Assembly: GCA_963711675.1 (NCBI GenBank) | Contig: CAVQFB010000013.1 | Span: 1-64,000, forward strand | Source of the DNA: CAVQFB01 sp963711675 | GTDB taxonomy: Bacteria; Acidobacteriota; Terriglobia; Terriglobales; Acidobacteriaceae | DNA: 64,000 bases | Direction: 5' to 3' | Part shown: positions 44,850 to 53,418 of the stretch, piece by piece | Layout: each line of letters starts with the position of its first letter | Numbering within the stretch: position 1 is the stretch's first letter | The notes under the pieces: generated by a model | Database searches by the model: none | The model's input: only the letters and a program-made list of their open reading frames with translations | What the model was told of the DNA's origin: nothing | Translations under genes and position numbers: made by a program

Positions 44850-45330
44850 ATGGCAGGCAAAAGCGTTAATAAAGTCATCCTGATCGGCAATCTCGGCAAG
44901 GATCCGGAAGTGAAGTACACGCCGCAAGGGCACGGCGGTGGCGAAACTCACGATCGCTACCAACGAGCGCTACAAGGACAAGGGCGGCGAGTGGCAGGAC
45001 CGCACCGAGTGGCACAACGTCGTGCTCTGGCAGCGCCTCGCGGAGATTGCTGGCGAATATCTGAAGAAGGGCGGCAAGGTCTACATCGAAGGCCGCCTGC
45101 AAACCCGCTCCTGGGACGACAAGACCAGCGGCCAGAAAAAATATATGACCGAGGTCGTGGCCAACGATCTCGTGTTGCTCGGCGGACGTGGCGAAGGTGG
45201 CGGTGGCGAGTCAGGCGGAGGCCATTCTCGCGGTGCGGCGGCTGCCGGCGGCAACAATTTCGACCAGCGCACGCCCGAACCGGAGCCTGCCGGCGCAGGC
45301 CCGATCACGGACGAAGATATTCCGTTCTAA
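44850..45330 (+). CDS. ssb: Single-stranded DNA-binding protein, one frameshift
   Basis: OB-fold SSB. The start MAGKSVNKVILIGNLGKDP is classic and has AAGGAG upstream. Near 44930 the run GGG (expected GG) shifts the frame; TAVAKLTIATNERY then WQDRTEWHNVVLWQRLAEI continues in the other frame. A Gly-rich linker and the acidic tip DEDIPF, which binds partner proteins, complete the protein. A homopolymer indel in an essential gene points to sequencing error. Confidence 0.92.
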
Positions 45331-45351
45331 GCCCCGATCGAATGTTCAACT

Positions 45352-45369
45352 GCGGGCCTTCGGGCCCGC
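45352..45369. terminator. UUCG-tetraloop hairpin after ssb
   Basis: GCGGGCC-TTCG-GGCCCGC is a perfect 7-bp stem with the stable UUCG loop, 21 bp after the ssb stop. No T-run follows, so it may be a processing or rho-linked end. Confidence 0.55.
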
Positions 45370-45556
45370 GTAGCTTGGCCAGGGGGTCAATTTGAGAAAC
45401 GCTCCGCGCCGACGATCCCTCGCCCCGCCGGAGAAAACGTCGGGGCCTCGGGATGACTCTTCTGGCAGGAAGAATGGCCAAATTCGAGTCAGCTGAACGC
45501 GTTCGGCCTCCCTCCGTTGACTTCCCCTCCCTTCCCGCCTACCATAGCGCCGACCC

Positions 45557-48217
45557 ATGATCGGCCAAACCATCTCTCACTATCGAGTCATTGAAAAGCT
45601 CGGTGGCGGCGGCATGGGAGTGGTTTACAAGGCGCAGGACACCAAGCTGGGCCGCTTCGTCGCGCTCAAGTTTCTTCCCGAAGATTTTTCCCGCGATCCG
45701 CAAGCCATAGAACGATTCCAGCGCGAGGCGCGCTCGGCTTCAGCCCTGAATCACCCGCACATCTGCACCATTTACGAGATCGACACCCACGACGGCCTTC
45801 CCTTCATCGCCATGGAGCTGCTCGAAGGGACCACGCTGAAGCATCGCATCGAGGGGACGCCGCTCAAGGTCGATCAGTTGCTTGACCTGTCGATACAGAT
45901 TGCCGACGCACTCGACGCCGCTCACTCCAGCGGCATCGTGCATCGCGACATCAAGCCTGCCAACATCTTCATCACGCTGCGCGGACAGGCCAAGATTCTC
46001 GACTTTGGGCTGGCCAAGCTCACTCCACAGCCGAACAAAGTGGAAGAGGCGACTGCCGCCACGGTGCCAAACCCCGCGAGCGACTATCAGCTCACGAATC
46101 CTGGCGCCGCGATCGGAACCATCGCCTACATGTCCCCCGAGCAGGCGCGGGGCGAGCCACTCGACCATCGCACCGATCTGTTTTCCTTCGGGATCGTTAT
46201 GTACGAGATGGCCACCGGACGCCAGCCTTTCTCCGGCAACACATCCGCTGTAATTTTCGAAGCGATCCTGAACAAGGCTCCCACGCCGCCGGTGCAGCTG
46301 AATCCCGGGTTGCCGCCACAGCTGGAACTGATTCTTAACAAGGCGCTGGAAAAGGATCGTGAGCTGCGGTGCCAGAGTGCGGCTGAACTTCGCGCCGACC
46401 TGAGGCGACTGAAGCGCGACGCTGATTCGGCTCGCGGCAGTAGCTCGTCTCAACAGCCGAGCTCGCGGGGAATTCCCGCGGCACCCGTTGCGACGCAGCC
46501 AGCCAACTCAAGCAAAGGCCGGACCGCGGTGTTGGTTCTGGTGGCCGCTCTAGTCGCCGCCGCGGCTGGCTTGTTCGCCGGAAAGCGCGTATTTGGCTCA
46601 CCCGCAGCAAACGCTCCGCTCTACCACGAGATCACCTTCCGTCGCGGAGAAGTTCGCTCGGCGAGATTCGCGCCCGACGGTCAAACCATTCTTTACAGCG
46701 CCGCGTGGCAAGGCGATCCGCTGGACGTTTACACGGCACGTCCAGGCTCGGTCGAATCGCGCTCTTTCGGTCTCGGTCATTCGGTATTGATGTCGGTCTC
46801 GCCGCAGGGCGAGATGGCGCTGTTGCTTAGCGCGCACGCCGTTTCCACCTGGGTGACTGTGGGCACTCTGGCCCGGGCACCCCTCGCAGGAGGCGCTCCC
46901 CGCGCGGTGCTGGAAGATGTGCAGTGGGCCGACTGGGGCCCGGACGGAAACAGTCTGGCCGTCGTGCGCGACGTAAATGGCCGAAACCGCCTCGAGTATC
47001 CGATTGGAAAAGTTCTGTACGAAACCGGAGGGGGCTTCATCAGCCATATCCGCGTTTCGCCCAAGGGCGATCTGGTCGCCTTCCTCGACCATCCTCTGCA
47101 AGGCGATGACAGCGGCTCTGTCGCCGTTGTCGATCTCTCCGGGCACAAGCGCAAGATTTCCAGCGACTGGTACGGCACACAGGGCCTGGCTTGGTCCCCA
47201 GATGGCGAGGAGGTCTGGTTCACGGCCAGCAAGGTCGGCGTGGACCGCTATCTTTCCGCCGTCACTCTGTCTGGCCAGGAGCGGCTGGTCACCCGCATTC
47301 CCGGCACTCTGATTCTTTTCGACATCTGGCGCGATGGCCGCATTCTGCTCGCGCGCGCCAGCCGGCGCCGCGAGATCATGGGATTCTCGGATGGTCCCAA
47401 GGAAAAGGATCTGTCCTGGCTCGATTACTCATATCCCGCAGATATTTCTTCCGATGGCAAGAATGTTCTGTTTGACGAAGAAGGCGTCGGCGGAGGCCAG
47501 AGATATAACGGTGGTCAGGAGTTGACGTACGCCGTCTATCTTCGTCGTACCGACGGTTCCCCCGCGGTGCGTTTAGGCGAGGGCTCAGCGGCGGCACTGT
47601 CAGCCGACAGCAAGTGGGCGATCGTGCAGACGCCAGACGAAGCCGCACAGTTGCGCCTCCTGCCCACGGGCGCGGGCGAGGCCCAGACCCTGACCAACGA
47701 TGCCATCAATCACAACGCGGTGCGATGCTTTCCTGACAGCAAACATTTTCTGTTCTCGGGCAACGAGCCAGGAAAAGGTGTTCGCCTCTATGTGCAGGAA
47801 TTCTCCGGCGGCAAACCGCGAGCCATTTCTCCGGAAGGCGTGAACGGCACACTGTTTTCCATCTCGCCGGATGGCCAGTGGGCAGCCGGGATCGGTGCGG
47901 ACGGTAAGGGCTATCTCTATCCTGTGGCTGCGGGAGAGCCAAAGCCCATTCCAGGGTTAGAGGCCGGTGAACAGCCCGTCGGCTGGGGACAGAACGCTCA
48001 AATGCTTTGGGTCTACCAGCCCGGAGAGGTCCCCGCCAAGGTTTTTCGGTTGGACCTCACCACGGGAAAGCAAACGCCGTGGAAACAAATCGCACCCGCC
48101 GATCCTGCTGGAGTGGCGACGATTGGCCCGCTCCTGATGACCGGCGACGGCAAGAGCTACGTCTACGGTTTCACTCGCACTCTCGCCGATCTCTATCTGG
48201 TGGAAGGCTTGAAGTAG
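45557..48217 (+). CDS. Ser/Thr protein kinase with transmembrane helix and PD40/TolB-like propeller
   Basis: An 886-aa receptor kinase. The cytoplasmic kinase domain has the glycine loop LGGGGMGVVYK, K38 in VALKFL, catalytic HRDIKPANI (D131) and DFG (D149). A helix at about 319-337 (VLVLVAALVAAAAGLF) leads to an extracytoplasmic beta-propeller with repeated x-W-SPDG-type blades (WSPDGEEVWFTA, SISPDGQWAAG). Such kinases are very abundant in Acidobacteria. The ligand is unknown. It converges on a second kinase gene. Confidence 0.92.
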   Translation: MIGQTISHYRVIEKLGGGGMGVVYKAQDTKLGRFVALKFLPEDFSRDPQAIERFQREARSASALNHPHICTIYEIDTHDGLPFIAMELLEGTTLKHRIEGTPLKVDQLLDLSIQIADALDAAHSSGIVHRDIKPANIFITLRGQAKILDFGLAKLTPQPNKVEEATAATVPNPASDYQLTNPGAAIGTIAYMSPEQARGEPLDHRTDLFSFGIVMYEMATGRQPFSGNTSAVIFEAILNKAPTPPVQLNPGLPPQLELILNKALEKDRELRCQSAAELRADLRRLKRDADSARGSSSSQQPSSRGIPAAPVATQPANSSKGRTAVLVLVAALVAAAAGLFAGKRVFGSPAANAPLYHEITFRRGEVRSARFAPDGQTILYSAAWQGDPLDVYTARPGSVESRSFGLGHSVLMSVSPQGEMALLLSAHAVSTWVTVGTLARAPLAGGAPRAVLEDVQWADWGPDGNSLAVVRDVNGRNRLEYPIGKVLYETGGGFISHIRVSPKGDLVAFLDHPLQGDDSGSVAVVDLSGHKRKISSDWYGTQGLAWSPDGEEVWFTASKVGVDRYLSAVTLSGQERLVTRIPGTLILFDIWRDGRILLARASRRREIMGFSDGPKEKDLSWLDYSYPADISSDGKNVLFDEEGVGGGQRYNGGQELTYAVYLRRTDGSPAVRLGEGSAAALSADSKWAIVQTPDEAAQLRLLPTGAGEAQTLTNDAINHNAVRCFPDSKHFLFSGNEPGKGVRLYVQEFSGGKPRAISPEGVNGTLFSISPDGQWAAGIGADGKGYLYPVAAGEPKPIPGLEAGEQPVGWGQNAQMLWVYQPGEVPAKVFRLDLTTGKQTPWKQIAPADPAGVATIGPLLMTGDGKSYVYGFTRTLADLYLVEGLK

Positions 48218-48260
48218 CGCAGCTCGACGTTTCAGAAAACCGGCTGGCAGCTTTCTCGTC

Positions 48261-50894
48261 CTAATCTCCGCCCTGGGGTGAAGTTCTTTTCAACACTTGG
48301 TCACAGCGGCTGGTTTCGGCTTTGATCTCGTTGACGCGTTCCGCTCCCCCATACTCTGGCGGCGCATGGTCCCGAAGAAGTTGAAACGCGGGAAGGGACT
48401 TGTTGAACCAGGATTCGGCTTCGCGGCAGAGTTCAGTGCTCTGCTGGTTTGGAGCTTTAGTTGTGAGCGCCTGCTGTACGAGGGCCTTCCCAAGCCAGAA
48501 CTCATCCATAATGACCGCAAAGCCGACCAGGGATTGAGGGTTCTTGGTGTCTGGCAATTTTTCCAGGGCGGCCAAAGACAGGCGGAGCTGCCCAATCCCT
48601 AGCGAGGAATTCCCTAAGTCGATCAACAGTTTTCCAATCTTGCCGCGGACTCGACCGATGTCCTGTTGGAACTGCGCATTTGCAGGATCGGCGGCGGCCA
48701 GTTTCTCGAACTCTGACAGGGCCTCGCGATCCATTGCAAGAGCCGCATTCTTGTCATTCATCGCGGCCTGCACCTCAGCCATGGCAAAGCGATCGTAGGC
48801 AACCAGTCGACGGAAATCGGTATTCGTAGGATCCGCCGCGACCAGGGATTGTTTGGTGCTGATCGCCTTCTTATATAGTTCCAGTGCTTCGGGGCGGCCT
48901 TTCGGGTCATCTCCCAGAATCTCGGCGGTTCGACTGTAACTCAGGCCGAGAAGGCGACGATTGCGCAGGTTCTTGGGATCCTCAGAGACCATTTGTTCGA
49001 GCATCTGCGATCCCTGGCGAAGATGATCGAGGCCGGCGGCGGAGTTCGCGCCTAGCATTGCCTCCTTGTATCCATGATCCATGCAGTAAGTCGCAAACAA
49101 TAGACGGTACGCGGGGTTGGTGGGATCAGCGCTGCGCAAGCTCTCGGCGATGGAGAAAGCCTTCGCCGAGTAGTCCATCGCAGAAGTAAGATCCCCCATG
49201 GTCCAGGAGAGATCGCTGAGCTTCCCATAATTGGGTGCGACCTGGCGGCGCATTTCCAGGTTCGCGGGATCGGCTGCGATCAGCGATTCCCGAATCGCCA
49301 GCGCTTTCTTGTAGCTCGCCGCTGCTCCAGCGTGATCGCCAAGATTCGCTTGCCGGGGCTGCCCTTGCACATCACCGATTCTTTCGTAAGCCGTGGCCAA
49401 TTCCTGCTGCAACGATGTGTCGTTCCTGGCCTCCGCGTTCAGGCTATCCAGATACTCCAAGGCCCGGCTGACCAAAAGTTTTCGCGCTGGAGTCGAACCC
49501 GGCAGATCCTTGATGGAGTCGTGCAGTTCGAACAGCAACGAGTTCGCCAGCTTGCGAACGTCGTTGAACCGCCGCTCAGCACGGCTGCGCTGCTGCTGTG
49601 CCTCCCGGGCTTGTAATCGTGCGATGTGCGCTTCATAGAGCGTTGCCGCCAGGGCGCATAGGAGCGCCAGTACTGCAGCGGTCGCGGCCAGCACTCCGGC
49701 CCGATGGCGGCTCACGAACTTGGCTCCCCGGTATCGCCACGTATCCGGGCGCGCGGCAACGGGCAATCCCTCCAGATGACGCCGAATGTCTTCTGCGAGC
49801 TGCTCGACCGATCCGTACCGGCGCTCCGGCTCTTTACGTACAGCCTTCAGGACGATGTTGTCCAAGTCGCCGCTCAGTCTCCGCTCCAGCTTTTGTGGTG
49901 ATCCCTCCCGCGTGCGACTGATCGCCTCGGGAGTGACTTCAGCGTCCTTGTTCTCGATTCTCGAAATAACGGCGCTCGGCCGTCCCGGCTCGACGTCGCA
50001 AATCGCTCGCGCCAGTTCGTGGGGGATGGTGGTATCGCCAGGGTACGGAGAGCGTCCGGTCAGCAACTGATAGAGCACCACGCCCAGCGAATACACGTCG
50101 GTCGAGGTGGTGATCGGCGCACCCCGCACCTGCTCAGGGCTGGCGTATTCCGGTGTCATGGGGTGCAAGGTCGTCTCGTTTTCCTTCGCCGGGTCCACTA
50201 TTTTCGCGATGCCGAAATCCAGCAGCTTAGGGTCGCCTTCCGGAGTCACGAGAATGTTGCTGGGCTTGATGTCGCGATGGATCACGAGATGCTGGTGCGC
50301 ATATTGGACGGCGCCACATACCTGCGCGAAGAGCTTCAACCGTCGCGTAATGTTGAGGCTGTGCTCGTCGCAATACTGGTCGATGGGCTTCCCTTCGATC
50401 AGCTCCATCACCAGGAACGGGACGCCGTCGTCAGTCGTGCCTCCGTCCAGCAGACGTGCAATGTTGGGATGGTCGAGGGAGGCAAGGATCTGGCGCTCGT
50501 GGCGAAAGCGTTCCAGCACGACAGTTGAGCCCAGTCCGACCCTTACCAGCTTGATCGCCACATCTTTCTTGTATTGACCGTCAGCGCGGACCGCGCGATA
50601 CACCTCGCCCATGCCGCCGTGGCCGATCTCTTCCACTGCTTGGTACGCGCCAATCCGACGGCCAACGCGCGCGGACGGAATTTCAGCCGAGGCCTTATTT
50701 AGCAAGTCGACTGCCGGATTCTCCAGAAATGCGCTGCCAGCCTGTTCGTGCGAACGCATCAGCGACTCAACTTCCGCGCGCAGCTCCGGATCACCGGCGC
50801 AGACTCGTTCCAGATACGGAGATCGCTCAGCTTCGGGCAGCGCGACGGCCTTGTCCAGTACCTCCCGCACCTGTTGCCAGCGTTCGGGTCTCAT
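48261..50894 (-). CDS. Ser/Thr protein kinase with TPR-containing C-terminus
   Basis: An 877-aa kinase. The N-terminal 65 residues form a helical part (RWQQVREVLDKAVALPEAER) typical of this group. The kinase core has IGHGGMGEVYRA, HRDIKPSNI and DFGIAK. A transmembrane helix (GVLAATAAVLALLCALAATL) is followed by TPR-like repeats (AAASYKKALAIRESLIAADP, ALELYKKAISTKQSLVAADP). Its start overlaps the ECF sigma factor stop by 4 bp, so the two are translationally coupled and probably form one signalling unit. Confidence 0.92.
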   Translation of the reverse strand: MRPERWQQVREVLDKAVALPEAERSPYLERVCAGDPELRAEVESLMRSHEQAGSAFLENPAVDLLNKASAEIPSARVGRRIGAYQAVEEIGHGGMGEVYRAVRADGQYKKDVAIKLVRVGLGSTVVLERFRHERQILASLDHPNIARLLDGGTTDDGVPFLVMELIEGKPIDQYCDEHSLNITRRLKLFAQVCGAVQYAHQHLVIHRDIKPSNILVTPEGDPKLLDFGIAKIVDPAKENETTLHPMTPEYASPEQVRGAPITTSTDVYSLGVVLYQLLTGRSPYPGDTTIPHELARAICDVEPGRPSAVISRIENKDAEVTPEAISRTREGSPQKLERRLSGDLDNIVLKAVRKEPERRYGSVEQLAEDIRRHLEGLPVAARPDTWRYRGAKFVSRHRAGVLAATAAVLALLCALAATLYEAHIARLQAREAQQQRSRAERRFNDVRKLANSLLFELHDSIKDLPGSTPARKLLVSRALEYLDSLNAEARNDTSLQQELATAYERIGDVQGQPRQANLGDHAGAAASYKKALAIRESLIAADPANLEMRRQVAPNYGKLSDLSWTMGDLTSAMDYSAKAFSIAESLRSADPTNPAYRLLFATYCMDHGYKEAMLGANSAAGLDHLRQGSQMLEQMVSEDPKNLRNRRLLGLSYSRTAEILGDDPKGRPEALELYKKAISTKQSLVAADPTNTDFRRLVAYDRFAMAEVQAAMNDKNAALAMDREALSEFEKLAAADPANAQFQQDIGRVRGKIGKLLIDLGNSSLGIGQLRLSLAALEKLPDTKNPQSLVGFAVIMDEFWLGKALVQQALTTKAPNQQSTELCREAESWFNKSLPAFQLLRDHAPPEYGGAERVNEIKAETSRCDQVLKRTSPQGGD

Positions 50895-51469
50895 GCGGGC
50901 GCGCTCCGATCGAGTTCACGAAACAGCCATGCGCGCGCCGTAACCCAGTCGCGCTTTACCGTGGCGGGCGAAATTCCAAGGACTTCCGCGGTGTCCTCTA
51001 CCGTCAGGCCGGCAAAAAACCTGAGCTCCACGATCCGGCACTGTTGCCGGTCCATATCCGACAGGGTCTTGAGCGCGTCGTCGAGCGCGATTACATCTAC
51101 ATCCTGCCGTTGGGGCTGCTCGACGGCGTCATCCAGGGTCAGCTTGCAGGCATCTCCACCCCGCTTGGAGGCCTGGTGGCTGCGGGCGTAGTCGACCAGG
51201 ATCTGCCGCATCAACTGTGCCGCGACACCAAAAAAGTGCGCTCGGTTCTGCCATGGGGGATTTTCCTGCCCTAGCAGCCGCACGTAGGCTTCGTGCACCA
51301 ACGCGGTGCCCTGTAAAGTGTGGTCGCTTCGTTCTCGTTGAAGATAATGGTGGGCAAGGCGACGTAATTCGCTGTAAACAATCGGCATCAGAGCGTCGAG
51401 CGCCTCGCGGTCTCCGCCCCGCCAGCGAACCAGCAATTCCGTAACTTGATTGGCACCGCCCCGATGCAC
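50891..51469 (-). CDS. ECF-family RNA polymerase sigma factor (kinase-linked group)
   Basis: A 192-aa sigma-70-like factor of the ECF group common in Acidobacteria and Planctomycetes. Region 2 contains SELRRLAHHYLQRER and GTALVHEAYVRLL; region 4 contains DRQQCRIVELRFFAGLTVEDT and LGISPATVKRDW. No anti-sigma gene follows; instead a Ser/Thr kinase overlaps its end (ATGA, 50891-50894). This suggests control by phosphorylation rather than by an anti-sigma factor. Confidence 0.9.
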   Translation of the reverse strand: MHRGGANQVTELLVRWRGGDREALDALMPIVYSELRRLAHHYLQRERSDHTLQGTALVHEAYVRLLGQENPPWQNRAHFFGVAAQLMRQILVDYARSHQASKRGGDACKLTLDDAVEQPQRQDVDVIALDDALKTLSDMDRQQCRIVELRFFAGLTVEDTAEVLGISPATVKRDWVTARAWLFRELDRSAPA

Positions 51470-51673
51470 CGATAGGTCCCCAAGACACGCTGGCGCTAGC
51501 GTTGGCCGCGACGATACGCCCTCTCCAACTTGGTGTCAATATGCTGAAAATACGCTACTTATGCAGGAGTGCGCGCGGCGAGCGCGCCCGTCTGGCAGTT
51601 CCCCGCAAAATTTCTTGGGAAGCGTGAGCTATTTCATCATGCTCTTTCCGCTTTACAGGACATAGGGGAGAGG

Positions 51674-51695
51674 CAGTCGCAGGATGCTGCGACTG
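51674..51695 (+). promoter_or_regulatory. Perfect 9-bp hairpin in the leader of the Met/Gln-rich protein
   Basis: CAGTCGCAG-GATG-CTGCGACTG (51674-51695) is a perfect 9-bp stem with a 4-nt loop, 62 bp before the start codon of the next gene. It lies in the 288-bp gap between that gene and the divergent ECF sigma gene. It may be an operator or leader hairpin; no T-run follows. Confidence 0.45.
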
Positions 51696-51757
51696 GGCGA
51701 TCAGCCGTGGCGCCTGCAACTGCTTCTCGCACGAAACCCAGTTCTGAGGAGTCGACT

Positions 51758-53350
51758 ATGCCTTCCCGAAAACAGTCCCTGGTTCCATGGCTGGTTCTGC
51801 TGGCGGCATCCGTAAGCGCCCCGGCTCAAGATCTTCACATCAAGAAAAACATCTCTGTCGGCGGATATACCGTCTCTAGTTCCGAAGTTTCGCTCAAGGG
51901 TGCCCGGGAACGCTCCGTCACTCAATCGCCGAACGGCACAACCGTCGCCCTGCGCCAGTGTGACTTGAAGAGGACCGTCACCCTGAATGATCAGGCGCAG
52001 ACATACCTGGTGGCGAACGATCCCCAGGACGAAGCCGCACTCAAGGCCGCAGCTTTGGTCACGGGCGCCCAGACTGCAGAGTCCGGCGGTTATATCACAG
52101 AGACCAGCACCGTCGTCGATACCGGCGAACGCAAACAGGTCTATGGCTATCCCGCGCGTCATTTGAAGACGACTGTACAGATGGAGTCTTCGGCGAACGC
52201 ATGCTCGCAAGTCAAGGAGTCATTTGAAATCGACGGCTGGTATGCCGACCTTGAGAAAGAGCAGGCAGGTTGCCAGCACTTTTCGCCGCCGGTCCGTGAG
52301 GGGGAAGGTTGCCATGACCGCGTCGTGTCACGCCACCGCGGAACAGCCAAGCTGGGATATCCGTTGTCGGAAAACATCACGATGCACAATGCGGATGCCT
52401 CCACCACAAACATTTCCGTGAAGGTCTCAGAAATCTCGAAGCAGCCTTTGGAGTCGGAACTGTTCGACGTCCCCGCAAACTACAAGCAGGTCAGCTCCGT
52501 TGCCGAGCTGAACGCCGCTCCGCAAGCTCAGCCGCAAGCGGCGGCGAATTCATTTGCGCCCCCGCAACAGGCCCAGAACCCAAAGAACCCCATGGCACAA
52601 AACGCAATGGCGCAACAGGCCGCTATGGCGCAAATGGCGCAAATGTCCCAGATGGGATTCGGCCCGGGCGGAATGCCGAACGGCGGAGGGATGCACGGAA
52701 TGGGCGGCTCACAGCCTGCCAGCGCGCCAGTAGCGGCGCCGCAAGCGCTCGGACCGAAAGCTCCCGGCAAAATCCGCATTGGCATCGCTCCGCCGCAGGC
52801 ACAGGTTGGGCAAGGCAACAACGCCGGCGACTACAGCACACCGATTCGTAACTCGATCGTGCTGCTGATGAATGGACCGGCAGTCGAGATCGCGGCCCTG
52901 GACTCTCACTCGCCGATGCAGGTGCAGGCCGAAGCGCAGCAGAAGCAGTGCGACTATTTGCTGTTCTCAAGCGTGACGGTGAAACATGCCTCCAGCACGG
53001 GCTTCGGCCGGTTCGCGAAGATGGCGGCCCCGCTCGCAAGCATGACACCGATGGGAATGATGGCTCACGGCATGGGCGGCGCGATGGCGGCCCAAGCCGC
53101 TTCGGCCGCGGCCTCCGCAGCAGCGATGTCGGCCCAGCAGCAGGCCATGAGCCAGCTGGCCGGCTTCAACAATCAGATCAAGTCGAAGGACGATGTAGCG
53201 GTTCAGTACCAGCTCTTCCCCACTGGACAAGACAAACCTGTCCTGCAAAATTCTCTGCAGGGAAAAGCCAAGTCGGACGGCGAAGATGTGCTCACTCCCC
53301 TGATCGAGCAGACCGCCAACTCCGTGCTCACTCAGGTCACCAAGAAGTAG
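51758..53350 (+). CDS. Secreted Met/Gln/Ala-rich protein of unknown function
   Basis: A 530-aa protein. AGGAG precedes ATG 51758, and a signal peptide covers about residues 1-23 (ending SAPAQ). The N-terminal half is ordinary globular sequence with repeated polar strands. Around residues 265-345 the chain becomes rich in Met, Gln, Ala and Gly (MAQNAMAQQAAMAQMAQM, GGMPNGGGMHGMGG). A second globular part (KIRIGIAPPQAQVG) follows, with another Met/Ala stretch. Met-rich stretches can bind copper, but this is only a guess. Family not recognised. Confidence 0.75.
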   Translation: MPSRKQSLVPWLVLLAASVSAPAQDLHIKKNISVGGYTVSSSEVSLKGARERSVTQSPNGTTVALRQCDLKRTVTLNDQAQTYLVANDPQDEAALKAAALVTGAQTAESGGYITETSTVVDTGERKQVYGYPARHLKTTVQMESSANACSQVKESFEIDGWYADLEKEQAGCQHFSPPVREGEGCHDRVVSRHRGTAKLGYPLSENITMHNADASTTNISVKVSEISKQPLESELFDVPANYKQVSSVAELNAAPQAQPQAAANSFAPPQQAQNPKNPMAQNAMAQQAAMAQMAQMSQMGFGPGGMPNGGGMHGMGGSQPASAPVAAPQALGPKAPGKIRIGIAPPQAQVGQGNNAGDYSTPIRNSIVLLMNGPAVEIAALDSHSPMQVQAEAQQKQCDYLLFSSVTVKHASSTGFGRFAKMAAPLASMTPMGMMAHGMGGAMAAQAASAAASAAAMSAQQQAMSQLAGFNNQIKSKDDVAVQYQLFPTGQDKPVLQNSLQGKAKSDGEDVLTPLIEQTANSVLTQVTKK

Positions 53351-53374
53351 GGCGGCACTGCGAAATCAAAACAC

Positions 53375-53417
53375 AAGGGGCTCCGGTCGATGGATGACCG
53401 GAACCCCTTTCTTTTTT
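53375..53417. terminator. Strong bidirectional rho-independent terminator
   Basis: AAGGGG-C-TCCGGTC and GACCGGA-A-CCCCTT form a long stem with a 7-nt loop, followed by TTTCTTTTTT on the plus strand. It lies between convergent genes (stop at 53350, minus-strand stop at 53419) and can end both. Confidence 0.88.
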
Positions 53418-53418
53418 G

